From NCBI GenBank assembly GCA_038198775.1, contig JBBPZV010000039.1, positions 1 through 64,000 of the forward strand: 64,000 nucleotides of DNA, written 5' to 3'. The notes below the pieces were generated by a model. That model saw only the letters and a program-made list of their open reading frames with translations, was not told the DNA's origin and searched no databases. This document shows, one piece after another, positions 7,369-16,276 of the stretch (position 1 is the first letter of the stretch; each line of letters starts with the position of its first letter). The DNA is from JACCYJ01 sp038198775 (lineage in GTDB: Bacteria; Actinomycetota; Actinomycetes; Propionibacteriales; Nocardioidaceae). Position numbers and translations under genes: made by a program.

Positions 7369-8865
7369 TCACCCCAACCGTTGCAGCACCAGCTCGCGTA
7401 CGCGGGCGGCGTCGGCCTGGCCGCGCATCTCCTTCATGACCGCGCCGATCAGCGCGCCGGCGGCGGCGACCTTGCCGGCACGGACCTTGACCGCCACGTC
7501 GGGGTTGTCCGCGATCGCGCGGTCGACAGCCGCGGTCAGCGATGCGTCGTCCGAGACGATCTCGAGGCCGCGCGCCGCCACGATCTGCTCCGGCGTACCC
7601 TCGCCCGCCAGCAGCCCGTCGAACACCGACCGCGCCAGCTTGTCGTTGATCCGGCCGGCGTCGACCAGTGCCTGCACCTCGGCCACCTGACCCGGGCCGA
7701 CCGGCAGCTCGGCCGGCCCGACGCCGCGCTCGTTCGCCGCCCGGGCCAGCTCACCCAGCCACCATTTCTTCGCCGCCGCGGGGTTCGTACCCGCCGCGAT
7801 CGTCTCCTCCACCAGGGCCAGCGCACCGGCGCCCGCCACGTCACGCATGTCGAGGTCGCTGAACCCCCACGCCTCCTGCAGCCGCACCCGGCGCTCCCGC
7901 GGGCCTTCCGGCAGCGTCGTCCGCAGCCGCTCCACCCAAGCCCGCTCCGGCGCCACCGGCGCCAGGTCGGGCTCGGGGAAGTAGCGATAGTCCTCCGCCT
8001 CCTCCTTGCTCCGCCCCGCCGTGGTGACGCCGGTGTCCTCGTGCCAGTGCCTGGTCTCCTGCGTCACCGTGCCGCCGTCGACGAGCACCGCGGCCTGCCG
8101 GCAGATCTCGTGGCGGACAGCGCGCTCGACCGAGCGCAGCGAGTTGACGTTCTTGGTCTCGGTACGGGTGCCGAACGCTGCGTCCGGCCCCGGCCGCAGC
8201 GACACGTTCGCATCGCAGCGCAGCGACCCCTGCTCCATGCGGACGTCGGAGACACCCAGTGCCAGCAGCAGGCCGCGCAGGTGGGCGACGTACGCCCGCG
8301 CCACCTGCGGCGCCCGAGCGCCGGTGCCGGTGACCGGCTTGGTGACGATCTCGATCAGCGGTATCCCGGCCCGGTTGTAGTCGACGAGCGAGTGGCTGGC
8401 GCCGTGGATGCGCCCGGTCGAGCCACCCACGTGCAGCGACTTGCCCGTGTCCTCCTCCATGTGGGCGCGTTCGATCTCGATCCGGTACGACCCGCCGTCG
8501 ACCTCGACGTCGGTCCACCCGGCGACGGCAACCGGCTCGTCGTACTGGGAGATCTGGTAGTTCTTCGGCATGTCGGGATAGAAGTAGTTCTTGCGGGCGA
8601 ACCGGCAGACATCGGCGATCGAGCAGTTGAGCGCCAGCCCGATGCGGACCGCGGACTCCAGCGCCTGCGCGTTGAGCACCGGCAGCGAGCCGGGAAGCCC
8701 CAGGCAGACCGGACAGACCTGGGTGTTCGGCTCGGCGCCGAAGCCGGTGGGGCAGCCGCAGAACATCTTCGACGCCGTCCCGAGCTCGACGTGCACCTCC
8801 AGCCCGAGGACCGGGTCGAACCGCTCGACCGCCTCGTCGTACCCGACCAGCGTCGCCGCCGTCAT
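7369..8865 (-). CDS. gatB: Aspartyl/glutamyl-tRNA(Asn/Gln) amidotransferase subunit B
   Basis: The 498-residue GatB subunit binds misacylated tRNA and phosphorylates the Glu/Asp carboxyl before transamidation. Signatures include LGLEVHVELGTASKMFCGCP, the Cys pairs CGC and CPVCLGLPG of the zinc site, and KNYFYPDMPKNYQISQYDEP. Then come IERAHMEEDTGKS, EIVTKP and the ETKNVNSLR segment. The C-terminal part is the helical YqeY-like tail (VKVRAGKVAAAGALIGAVMK). The start at 8865 overlaps the gatA stop (ATGA). Gene order is gatC-gatA-gatB, so the three subunits of the cytosolic GatCAB complex are made from one transcript. Confidence 0.97.
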   Translation of the reverse strand: MTAATLVGYDEAVERFDPVLGLEVHVELGTASKMFCGCPTGFGAEPNTQVCPVCLGLPGSLPVLNAQALESAVRIGLALNCSIADVCRFARKNYFYPDMPKNYQISQYDEPVAVAGWTDVEVDGGSYRIEIERAHMEEDTGKSLHVGGSTGRIHGASHSLVDYNRAGIPLIEIVTKPVTGTGARAPQVARAYVAHLRGLLLALGVSDVRMEQGSLRCDANVSLRPGPDAAFGTRTETKNVNSLRSVERAVRHEICRQAAVLVDGGTVTQETRHWHEDTGVTTAGRSKEEAEDYRYFPEPDLAPVAPERAWVERLRTTLPEGPRERRVRLQEAWGFSDLDMRDVAGAGALALVEETIAAGTNPAAAKKWWLGELARAANERGVGPAELPVGPGQVAEVQALVDAGRINDKLARSVFDGLLAGEGTPEQIVAARGLEIVSDDASLTAAVDRAIADNPDVAVKVRAGKVAAAGALIGAVMKEMRGQADAARVRELVLQRLG

Positions 8866-10373
8866 GCGGGCCCTCCCAGCGCCGGCGCCCGTCCCAGCAG
8901 CGGGCCGCCCCACTGCTCGACCAGCAGCGCCTCGATGACCGCCCCCACCCGGTAGACCCGGTCGTCGGCCCGCGCCGGCGCCAGCACCTGCACCCCGGCC
9001 GGCAGCCCGTCCTCGTCGGCTAGCCCACTGGGCACCGAGATGCCGGGAACACCGGCCAGGTTGGCCGGGATCGTCGCGATGTCGTTGAGGTACATCGCCA
9101 TCGGGTCGTCCAGCTTGTCCCCGAGCCGGAACGCCGTCGTCGGCGCGGTCGGCGACACCAGCACGTCGGCCTGGTCGAACGCCGCGGCGAAGTCTCGCTG
9201 CACCAGCGTGCGCACCCGCTGCGCCGAGCCGTAGTAGGCGTCGTAGTAGCCGCTGGACAGCGCGTAGGTGCCGAGGATGATCCGCCGCTTGACCTCGGCG
9301 CCGAAGCCGGCCGCCCGAGTCGCTGCCATGACCTGCTCGGCGCTCGGGGCGGCCACGCCGTCCGGCGCGACTCGCAGCCCGTACCGCATCGCGTCGAACC
9401 GGGCCAGGTTGCTGCTGGCCTCACTGGGCAGGATCAGGTAGTACGCCGCCAGCGCATACTCGAAGTGCGGGCACGACACCTCGACGACCTCGGCGCCGGC
9501 CTTGGCCAGCAGCTCGACGACCTCGTCGAAGCGGGTGCGGACGCCGGCCTGGTATCCCGCACCGCCCAGCTCGCGGACGACGCCGACGCGCAGCCCGTCG
9601 ACGTCCGCGTCGCGGACGGCAGCAACCAGCTCTGGCAGCGGTTCGTCCAGGCTGGTCGAGTCGAGCGGGTCGTGGCCGCCGATCACCTCGTGCAGCAGTG
9701 CGGCGTCCAGCACGGTCCGCGCCACCGGGCCGGCCTGGTCGAGGCTGCTGGCCAGCGCGATCAGGCCGTAACGGGACACCCCGCCGTACGTCGGCTTCGC
9801 CCCGACGGTGCCGGTGACCGCACCGGGCTGCCGGATCGACCCGCCGGTGTCGGTGCCGACCGCCAACGGTGCCATGTATGCCGCGACCGCGGCCGCCGAG
9901 CCGCCGCCGGACCCGCCCGGGATGCGGTCGAGGTCCCACGGGTTGCGGGTTGGGCCGTACGCGGAGTGCTCGGTCGACGAGCCCATCGCGAACTCGTCCA
10001 TATTGGTCTTGCCCAGGATCGGCAGCCCGGCGGCGCGCAGCCTCGCCACCACGGTGGCGTCGTAGGGCGGCACCCAGCCCTGCAGGATGCGGGAGCCGCA
10101 GGTGGTGGGGATACCCCGGGTGGCGAACACGTCCTTGACCGCCACCGGGACCCCGGCCAACGACGCCAGCCGCTCGCCCGCAGCCCGCCGCCGGTCGACG
10201 TCCTGGGCGGCGGCCAACGCCCCTTCGGCGTCGACGTGGAGAAACGCGTGCACCGCGGCGTCCACGGCCCCGATCCGGTCCAGGTGCGCCCGGGTCACGT
10301 CCAGCGCGGACACCTCGCCGTCGCTCAGCGACGATGCCAGCTCGGCGGCCGTACGGCGGACGAGGTCGGCCAT
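8862..10373 (-). CDS. gatA: Aspartyl/glutamyl-tRNA amidotransferase subunit A
   Basis: The 503-residue amidase subunit releases ammonia from glutamine for GatB. The amidase-signature Ser-cisSer-Lys triad is present: Lys in AVKDVFATRG, and the serines in the glycine/serine motif GGSGGGSAAAVAA together with GTDTGGSIRQPGA. The typical GKTNMDEFAMGSSTEHSAYG and a KPTYGGVSRYGL stretch follow. The ATG start shares one base with the stop of gatC (TGATG), and its own stop overlaps gatB. Length is normal for the family. Confidence 0.97.
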   Translation of the reverse strand: MADLVRRTAAELASSLSDGEVSALDVTRAHLDRIGAVDAAVHAFLHVDAEGALAAAQDVDRRRAAGERLASLAGVPVAVKDVFATRGIPTTCGSRILQGWVPPYDATVVARLRAAGLPILGKTNMDEFAMGSSTEHSAYGPTRNPWDLDRIPGGSGGGSAAAVAAYMAPLAVGTDTGGSIRQPGAVTGTVGAKPTYGGVSRYGLIALASSLDQAGPVARTVLDAALLHEVIGGHDPLDSTSLDEPLPELVAAVRDADVDGLRVGVVRELGGAGYQAGVRTRFDEVVELLAKAGAEVVEVSCPHFEYALAAYYLILPSEASSNLARFDAMRYGLRVAPDGVAAPSAEQVMAATRAAGFGAEVKRRIILGTYALSSGYYDAYYGSAQRVRTLVQRDFAAAFDQADVLVSPTAPTTAFRLGDKLDDPMAMYLNDIATIPANLAGVPGISVPSGLADEDGLPAGVQVLAPARADDRVYRVGAVIEALLVEQWGGPLLGRAPALGGPA

Positions 10374-10675
10374 CAGGCCTCCTCGCCCAGGATTCGCGGC
10401 ACGCTGAACCGCTGCTGCTCCACCTCCGGTGCGCCCGCCAGCGCCTCCTCAGGTCCCAGGCAGGAGCGGGCCTCGTCGGGCCGGAACACGTTGCGCAACG
10501 GCAGCGGGTGCGACGTCGCCGGCACGTCGTTCCCGACCACCTCGCCAACCTTCGCCACCGCGTCGAGGATGACACTCAGCTGGGGCGCCAGATGGTCCAG
10601 CTCGGCGTCGCTCAGGTCGATGCGCGCGAGCCGGGCCAGGTGCGCCACGTCGTCGCGGGTGAGGTCGGCCGGCAT
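10373..10675 (-). CDS. gatC: Aspartyl/glutamyl-tRNA amidotransferase subunit C
   Basis: A 100-residue GatC, the small subunit that wraps around GatA and stabilises the complex. The diagnostic N-terminus is DLTRDDVAHLARLARIDLSD, and the C-terminal segment has LPLRNVFRPDEA. The ATG at 10675 is chosen because it begins the family's conserved region; the frame is open further upstream without similarity. First gene of the gatCAB operon. Confidence 0.95.
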   Translation of the reverse strand: MPADLTRDDVAHLARLARIDLSDAELDHLAPQLSVILDAVAKVGEVVGNDVPATSHPLPLRNVFRPDEARSCLGPEEALAGAPEVEQQRFSVPRILGEEA

Positions 10676-10725
10676 GCGCTCGATCCTAGGCGGCGACCGA
10701 GGCCCCGAACCGGGCCACCGTCGGC

Positions 10726-11160
10726 TCAACCCGGGATGTCGATGGTGCCGTCATCGGCCACGGGGAATCCGGGCGCGAACGCCGCCTCCCAGAGGTGCCC
10801 GTCCGGGTCCGCGAAGTAGCCGGAGTAACCTCCCCACTCCGCCCGAGCCGCCGCCTTGACCAGCCGCGCGCCGGCGTCGACGGCGTCCGCCAGCGCCGCA
10901 TCCACGGCCGGCTCGTCGGCGAGGTTCAGCGCCAGCGTGATCCCGCGGTACACGATCGGCGGGTCGGCGGGCAGTCCGACGTCCGCGGCCAGGTCGGCGT
11001 ATCCGAACAAGCCGATCCAGGTGCCGGCGGTCCGGAACCAGGTGATGCCCTGGGACATCTCACCTCGCTGCTCCCAGCCGAGGTCCCGGTAGAACGTGGC
11101 GGATCGCTCCAGGTCGGCGACGCCGAGGGTGACGATGGTGAAGTTGGGTGGAACGCTCAT
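10726..11160 (-). CDS. VOC (glyoxalase/bleomycin-resistance fold) protein
   Basis: A 144-residue protein of the vicinal-oxygen-chelate superfamily. It begins with the beta-alpha unit FTIVTLGVADLERSATFYRDLGWE and ends with the strand YFADPDGHLWEAAFAPG, where the final Glu is the usual metal ligand. The first ligand position is not a His here (TIVTLG), so metal binding and catalysis are doubtful. Its role could be ligand binding or a small-molecule lyase/isomerase. The start at 11160 is the ATG nearest the first strand; an in-frame ATG 12 bases upstream is an alternative. It stands alone between gatC and the GNAT gene. Confidence 0.82.
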   Translation of the reverse strand: MSVPPNFTIVTLGVADLERSATFYRDLGWEQRGEMSQGITWFRTAGTWIGLFGYADLAADVGLPADPPIVYRGITLALNLADEPAVDAALADAVDAGARLVKAAARAEWGGYSGYFADPDGHLWEAAFAPGFPVADDGTIDIPG

Positions 11161-11316
11161 GACGCCAAGCATGACAACCCGCTCCGACAGCCGCCGGTCG
11201 CTGACCGCCGCGACTCCCGGGCGCTTGCTGCGGGTCTGCCCAAATCGACCCGAAAGGCAGCGCGTACGCCCACTGTCCACTGCCGCTGTGGACCAGCAAG
11301 AAGATGATTGGTAGCG

Positions 11317-11934
11317 CTAGCGGCCGCCACCGAAGTCGAGGCGCATCACGACCCGGCGCGGTGTCGGGCGGCTGACCTCGATGAAGCCGGCGTCGGCGAA
11401 CACGCCTTCGGTGCCGACGTGGAGCTCCTCCGAGATCACGTTCTGGGTGGTCATGGGGTAGCCCTCGACGGCCCGGGCACCGCGCTCACGGGCGAAGTCC
11501 ACCGCAGCGTGCGCGAGTGCCCGGCTGACGCCGCGCTTGCGGAAGCCAGTGCGGGTGAGCAAGCAGGTCACGGCCCAGACGCTGTCGTCGGTCTTGTCCT
11601 CCGCGCGACCGTCCCAGGGGACGCGGAAGGTGCGCACCAGCCCCTCGTACGCGGTGCGCGGCTCGACCGAGCACCAACCGACGGGCTCGCCGTCGAGGTA
11701 TGCGACCAGGCCGCTGGTCGTGTCCGACTCCGGATGGCCACAGTCGGTCTGCTCCCGCAGTCGGCCGGCGCGTTCTTCGGCGGGAACCGAGCCGAAGGTC
11801 TCCCGGTGCCGCAGCTTGTAGCGCTGGCACTGGCACCTGGACGCCACGCCGCGGTTGCCGAAGACCGCCCGCAGGTCCTCCCAGCTCGCCTCGTTGGCGG
11901 GCACGACGCAGATCGCAGACTCCGTTGCCGTCAT
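11317..11934 (-). CDS. GNAT-family N-acetyltransferase
   Basis: A 205-residue protein with a GNAT core. The N-terminal part contains a short Cys-rich stretch, SRCQCQRYK. The acetyl-CoA-binding motif A lies around VWAVTCLLTRTGFRKRGVSR followed by ALAHAAVDFARERGARAVEGYP, where RKRGVSRAL corresponds to the pyrophosphate-binding R/Q-x-x-G-x-G/A loop. The ATG at 11934 overlaps the stop of the upstream DinB gene by 4 bases (ATGA), so the two are likely cotranslated. This subtype appears in many actinobacteria next to DinB-fold genes; the substrate is unknown. Confidence 0.85.
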   Translation of the reverse strand: MTATESAICVVPANEASWEDLRAVFGNRGVASRCQCQRYKLRHRETFGSVPAEERAGRLREQTDCGHPESDTTSGLVAYLDGEPVGWCSVEPRTAYEGLVRTFRVPWDGRAEDKTDDSVWAVTCLLTRTGFRKRGVSRALAHAAVDFARERGARAVEGYPMTTQNVISEELHVGTEGVFADAGFIEVSRPTPRRVVMRLDFGGGR

Positions 11935-12581
11935 GCGCACGATTCTGCCGGGTCGAGCGCCCCTGCGGGGTGGCGCGGGAGCCCGGCTGCGGCCGGTCGC
12001 CAGGGCTTCAGCCAGTCGGTCTCCGGCCAGCCCTCCCGCGCGGCGACCAGCTCGTACATCGTCGCCCCGTCGATGGCCTCCCGGATGATGTCGGCGTGGC
12101 CGGCGTGGCGGGCCAGCTCCTCGACGAGGTGCAGCGCCACCCACCGAACCGACCACGCCTCGACGTCGCGCGGGAACCATGGCGCGTCCCGGGGCACCGG
12201 CACCGGCGCCTCCGGGTCGGCGTCGGCCACCACCCGCAGCGTCTCCTGCGCCTGGTCGTCGAACCGTACGAGGAGGTCGGCCAGCGTCTCGTCGTCGCGC
12301 ATCGTGAACTCGGCCTCGTGCTCGGCGACCCGTTCGGAGAATGAGCGCTCGTCGGACGGAGGCGCGTCCGGTGCCCAGTGGATGCGGTCGCGCCAGCCGC
12401 GCTGCACTCCGGTGGCGTGTTTGACCAGCGCGCCGATCGACAGCGCGCTGGGTTTCGGGGTCAGGCGGGCCTCGTCGTCGGAGAGCCCGAACGCGACGCA
12501 GCGGAAGGCGTCCAGCTGCTGGGCTAGGTACGCCACCAGGGCGTCGCGCTCGGTGGCAACGGGGGGTGCGAGGGCGGGCAT
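11931..12581 (-). CDS. DinB-fold (DUF664-type) protein
   Basis: A 216-residue four-helix DinB/YfiT-like protein. Characteristic elements are ERDALVAYLAQQLDAFRCVA, the helix LSIGALVKHATGVQRGW whose His is a metal-ligand candidate, and VRWVALHLVEELARHAGHAD with the second and third His. Related proteins include mycothiol- and bacillithiol-dependent enzymes of detoxification. The gene is preceded by a second DinB-fold gene 10 bases upstream and followed with overlap by a GNAT gene, so the three probably form one operon, divergent from a WYL regulator. Confidence 0.85.
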   Translation of the reverse strand: MPALAPPVATERDALVAYLAQQLDAFRCVAFGLSDDEARLTPKPSALSIGALVKHATGVQRGWRDRIHWAPDAPPSDERSFSERVAEHEAEFTMRDDETLADLLVRFDDQAQETLRVVADADPEAPVPVPRDAPWFPRDVEAWSVRWVALHLVEELARHAGHADIIREAIDGATMYELVAAREGWPETDWLKPWRPAAAGLPRHPAGALDPAESCA

Positions 12582-12591
12582 GGCAATCCCT

Positions 12592-13149
12592 TCAGGAGAA
12601 GTGTGCGTACAGGTCACGGAGCAGGGCGATCTCGGCACCGTGGTGGATGGCTTCCCGGTTGATGTGCAGGACGAGGTCGGCCATCGGGTGCTCGGCGTAG
12701 GGCCCCTCGGCTGGTCCGCAGGGGCGGGTGAGCCCCTCCTCGCCGAGGTCGCGGACCCCGGCGCTCCAGCGGTCGTACCCCGCGTCGAGCTGGTCGAGCG
12801 CTGCGGCCGCCGTCCCGGCGTACGTCCACTCGAGGTAGCCCGCCGACGGGCCGCCGAAGTGCGCGGCGTTGCGGGCGCCGAAGACGCCGACGACCAGGTG
12901 GGCGATCCGCCAGGCGACCGACGTGAGTGGCGCCGGCTGCGGCTCCGGGAAGGCGAAGTCGACGGTGAAGTCACCGCTGCCGCCCTGCACCGGCGCGGAG
13001 GTCGTGCCGCGCGGGCGGACGCTCCACATCCCGGGCACCGGCTCCCAGAGGTACTCGTCGTCGGTGAGACCGGCGAGCCGGGGTCGTAACTGGTGCTGCC
13101 AGTGCCAGTCGAGCTGCTCGAACAGCCGGGCGTTCCATGACGTGGTCAT
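12592..13149 (-). CDS. DinB-fold protein, first gene of the DinB-DinB-GNAT unit
   Basis: A 185-residue DinB-superfamily protein beginning WNARLFEQLDWHWQHQLRP. The conserved metal-binding histidines are expected in VAWRIAHLVVGVFGARNAAH and in MADLVLHINREAIHHGAEIA near the C-terminus. The ATG at 13149 is favoured by the position of family similarity; the frame upstream is the antisense of the regulator gene. It is transcribed divergently from the WYL regulator with 43 bases between the two start codons, which suggests direct regulation by that protein. Confidence 0.85.
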   Translation of the reverse strand: MTTSWNARLFEQLDWHWQHQLRPRLAGLTDDEYLWEPVPGMWSVRPRGTTSAPVQGGSGDFTVDFAFPEPQPAPLTSVAWRIAHLVVGVFGARNAAHFGGPSAGYLEWTYAGTAAAALDQLDAGYDRWSAGVRDLGEEGLTRPCGPAEGPYAEHPMADLVLHINREAIHHGAEIALLRDLYAHFS

Positions 13150-13165
13150 GGCACCACCCTGCCTG

Positions 13166-13190
13166 GCAAACAGGTCAGTAACTGTCCGGT
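13166..13190. promoter_or_regulatory. Shared divergent promoter/operator candidate
   Basis: The 43 bases between the DinB start (13149) and the WYL regulator start (13193) must hold both promoters. They contain a short palindrome, CAGT-A-ACTG at 13176-13184, inside the sequence ACAGGTCAGTAACTGT. Regulators of the YafY/WYL type commonly bind such imperfect palindromes in the divergent region. The arms are only four bases, so this is a weak candidate. Confidence 0.3.
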
Positions 13191-13192
13191 GC

Positions 13193-14167
13193 ATGCGGCA
13201 CAGTGGCGGCGTGGCCGACACCACCGCCCGCCTGCTCCGGCTGCTGGGGCTGTTGCAGTCGCGGCCGGTGTTGACCGGCCCGGAGCTCGCCTCCCAGCTC
13301 GGGGTCACGGTACGCAGCATCCGGCGCGACGTGGAACGCCTCCGGGACCTCGGCTATCCGGTGCGGGCGGCCCGCGGCGCCGGCGGCGGCTACCAGCTCG
13401 GCGCGGGACGGGCCCTGCCCCCGCTGCTGCTGGACCCGGAGGAGGCGGTGGCGGTGGCGGTTTGCCTGCGGCTGGCCGCCGGCGGCACCGTGGCGGGTGT
13501 CGGGGAAGCGGCGCTGCGGACGATGACCAAGCTCGACCAGGTGCTGCCCGGACCGCTGCGCGCCCAGGTGGCGGCCGTCGCCGCCGCGACCGTCACCCTC
13601 GACTCCGCCAGCGATCCGGTCGACCCGGAGACGCTGCTGGTGCTGGCCCGGTCCAGCCGCGACCACGTGCAGGTGCGCTTCGCGTACGTCGCCGGCGGGG
13701 GCGAGACCACCGACCGGCGGGTCGAGCCGTACGCGATGGTGGCGACCGGCCGCCGGTGGTACCTCATGGCCTGGGATCCAGATCGTGGGGACTGGCGCAC
13801 GTTTCGGCTCGACCGGGTCCGCGACGCGCGGTCGACCACCTGGGGCTTCCGGCCCCGCCCGGCGCCCGACCCGCGCGAGTACGTCGCCCGGGCGATCACC
13901 GTGGCGCCATACCGCCACACCGCACGGGTGCGCTTCACCGCTCCGGCGCACGAGGTTGCCGGCTGGGTTCCCGCCACCGTCGGAACCGTCGAGCCGCTCG
14001 ACGAGCACAGCTGCCTGCTCACCACCGGCGCCGACCGCCTGGACTTCCTGGCCGTCCACCTGGTGGCGACCGGGCTGCCCATCGAGTCGGTGGAACCGCC
14101 CGAGCTGCGCGACGCGATGCGCGAACTGGCCGGCCGGCTGCTCGATGCCGCCACGGCCGGCGGCTGA
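13193..14167 (+). CDS. WYL-domain transcriptional regulator (YafY type)
   Basis: A 324-residue regulator. The N-terminal winged helix-turn-helix covers about residues 10-65 (TARLLRLLGLLQSRP, TGPELASQLGVTVRSIRRDV, then the wing YPVRAARGAGGGYQLG). The WYL domain lies around residues 160-240, with VQVRFAYVAGGGE, RRVEPYAMVATGRRWYLMAWD and the FRLDRVRD strand. A WCX-type C-terminal extension follows. ATG 13193 is used; GTG 13211 is an alternative start. It faces away from the DinB-DinB-GNAT unit and probably represses or activates it. The WYL domain in related proteins senses nucleic-acid or nucleotide ligands; the signal here is unknown. Confidence 0.9.
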   Translation: MRHSGGVADTTARLLRLLGLLQSRPVLTGPELASQLGVTVRSIRRDVERLRDLGYPVRAARGAGGGYQLGAGRALPPLLLDPEEAVAVAVCLRLAAGGTVAGVGEAALRTMTKLDQVLPGPLRAQVAAVAAATVTLDSASDPVDPETLLVLARSSRDHVQVRFAYVAGGGETTDRRVEPYAMVATGRRWYLMAWDPDRGDWRTFRLDRVRDARSTTWGFRPRPAPDPREYVARAITVAPYRHTARVRFTAPAHEVAGWVPATVGTVEPLDEHSCLLTTGADRLDFLAVHLVATGLPIESVEPPELRDAMRELAGRLLDAATAGG

Positions 14168-14253
14168 ACTTGACGGTTGCGCCGGTGCGCCCTCGGGGAG
14201 CAGGGTGGGGCAAGGCTTCCCGCGAACGGAACAGGTGAATCGGTAGGTACCCG

Positions 14254-16107
14254 ATGCGCGACAGCCGCCGCACCCGCACCATCACTGCCGTGGCCAGCGT
14301 CTGGCTGCTCGGCGTCGGCGCCCTGGCTGCCGGTGGCCCGGCGGTCAGCGCGCAACCGCAAGAGCAACCCGCGTCGAGACATCACCCCAAGCACGCCGCC
14401 GCCACCGGCCGTGGGGGTGCGGTCGCCTCGGTCGACCTGGACGCCTCGCGGGCCGGTATCCGGGTGCTGCGCCATGGCGGCAACGCCATCGACGCTGCGG
14501 TGGCGATGGCCGCCACGCTCGGGGTCACCGAACCGTACGTCGCCGGTCCGGGTGGGGGCGGGTTCATGGTGATCTACCTGGCCCGCCAACACCGGCTGGT
14601 GACGATCGACGGCCGGGAGACCTGCCCGGCCGCCTGCACCCCGAAGCTTTTCGTCGAGCACGGCCAGCCGCTGGATTTCGAAGCGGCGCGCCACTCCGGT
14701 CTGGCCGTCGGGGTGCCCGGCATGGTCGCCACCTGGGCCAAGGCCGCCCATGAGTACGGGGCCCGCAGCCTGGCCTCCGACCTGCGACCGGCCATCCGAG
14801 CGGCGCGGCACGGGTTCGTCGTCGATCGCACGTTCGTCCAGGAGACCAGGGAGTCGCTGCCGGACCTGCGTGCGTTCCGGTCCAGCCGTCGGCTGTTCCT
14901 GACCGGCGACGGCAAGCCGCTGCCGGTCGGGAGCCGGTTGCGCAACCCCGACCTGGCGCACACCTATCGGTTGATCGCCAAGCGCGGCCCCAAGGTCTTC
15001 TACGGGGGCCGACTGGGCGCCGCCGTCGCGCACACGGTGCAGCACCCGCCGACCTGGCCGGGCACGCCGCTGAAGGTGCGGCCGGGCATCATGACCAGGA
15101 GGGACCTCGCGGGCTACGTCGCCGACCAGCCGTCGCCGACCCACGTCAACTACCGGGGGTACGGCGTCTACGGCATGCCGCCGCCGTCGTCCGGTGGCTC
15201 CACGGTGGGCGAGGCGCTGAACATCCTGTCCGGCTACCGCATGTCCCAGGAGCCGCGGGCCCTGGCCATGCACCACTACCTCGAGTCGCTGCGCTACTCC
15301 TTCGCCGACCGGAACCGCTACGTCGGTGACCCCGACTACGTCGACGTCCCCCTCTCCGGCCTGCTGGACCCGGCGTACGCGGCGACCCGCCGCTGCCTGA
15401 TCACCGACACGGCGGCCGACAGCCCGGTGCCGCCGGGTCACCCGTACCCACCGTTCCGCGGCTGCGGCGGTTCCAGCGGCTCGGCGTCCGGCTCCGACAC
15501 CGAGCAGTCGACCAACCACATCGTCACCGCCGACCGCTGGGGCAACGTCGTCAGCTACACCAACACGATCGAGCAGTTCGCCGGCACCGGCATGACCGTC
15601 CCCGGCTACGGCTTCCTGCTCAACAACGAGATGACCGACTTCGACTTCGTTCCCGCCGACCCGTACACCCCGGACGTCAACCTGCCGGCTGCCGGGAAGC
15701 GGCCGAGGTCGAGCATGAGCCCGACGATCGTGCTGCGCCATGGACGGCCGGCGTTCGCGGTGGGGACTCCCGGCGGCGTCACGATCATCACGACCGTGCT
15801 GCAGATCCTGATCAACCACATCGACTTCGGGATGAGCCTCGAGCGGGCCATCGCCGCACCCCGGGTCGGCAACTTCAACACCCCGACCAGCTACGCCGAG
15901 CGGGGATTCCTGCGGACGCACGTGGCCCGCGTGCTGCGGCACCGGTACGGTCAGGACTTCACGGCGCTGACCGGACCCAACCCGCTAGATCGCCAGATCG
16001 GGGCGGCGACCGGGGTGGCGATGCTGCCCCACCACCGGCTCCGCGCCGCGGCCGAACCGGTGCGACGCGGCGGCGGCGCCGCGCTGGTCGTACGACCGTC
16101 CGGGTGA
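14254..16107 (+). CDS. ggt: Gamma-glutamyltransferase, secreted
   Basis: A 617-residue proenzyme of the Ntn-hydrolase family that cleaves gamma-glutamyl bonds, for example in glutathione-like thiols. An N-terminal signal (basic start, then ITAVASVWLLGVGALAAGG) directs export. The large-subunit motifs AGIRVLRHGGNAIDAAVAM and VAGPGGGGFMVIY are intact. Autocleavage should occur before Thr420 in QSTNHIVTADRWGN, giving the small subunit with its own catalytic Thr. The C-terminal glycine motif is AVGTPGGVTI. The His/Pro/Ser-rich segment before Thr420 is a little long. The protein is probably periplasmic or secreted; it stands as a single gene. Confidence 0.93.
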   Translation: MRDSRRTRTITAVASVWLLGVGALAAGGPAVSAQPQEQPASRHHPKHAAATGRGGAVASVDLDASRAGIRVLRHGGNAIDAAVAMAATLGVTEPYVAGPGGGGFMVIYLARQHRLVTIDGRETCPAACTPKLFVEHGQPLDFEAARHSGLAVGVPGMVATWAKAAHEYGARSLASDLRPAIRAARHGFVVDRTFVQETRESLPDLRAFRSSRRLFLTGDGKPLPVGSRLRNPDLAHTYRLIAKRGPKVFYGGRLGAAVAHTVQHPPTWPGTPLKVRPGIMTRRDLAGYVADQPSPTHVNYRGYGVYGMPPPSSGGSTVGEALNILSGYRMSQEPRALAMHHYLESLRYSFADRNRYVGDPDYVDVPLSGLLDPAYAATRRCLITDTAADSPVPPGHPYPPFRGCGGSSGSASGSDTEQSTNHIVTADRWGNVVSYTNTIEQFAGTGMTVPGYGFLLNNEMTDFDFVPADPYTPDVNLPAAGKRPRSSMSPTIVLRHGRPAFAVGTPGGVTIITTVLQILINHIDFGMSLERAIAAPRVGNFNTPTSYAERGFLRTHVARVLRHRYGQDFTALTGPNPLDRQIGAATGVAMLPHHRLRAAAEPVRRGGGAALVVRPSG

Positions 16108-16276
16108 GCGGGCGGTGCTGCGGCCGATAACAGGCGACGACATCGTCGAGGTGCGCTCCGATCGGCGCTCGCGCCGTGGGCGCCGGACCTCCAGCCGTCG
16201 GCGACCGCGAGGTCGCTGAGATGCTCGACCAAGCCGGCGTGGCGAGCGGTCCGGAGGCCGCCCTCGGACACCGGCT

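Noticed and set aside
16108..16276. Small gene between ggt and the membrane protein
   Set aside because: The open stretch from 16176 has no ribosome site or recognisable protein features and runs out of frame into the membrane protein gene.
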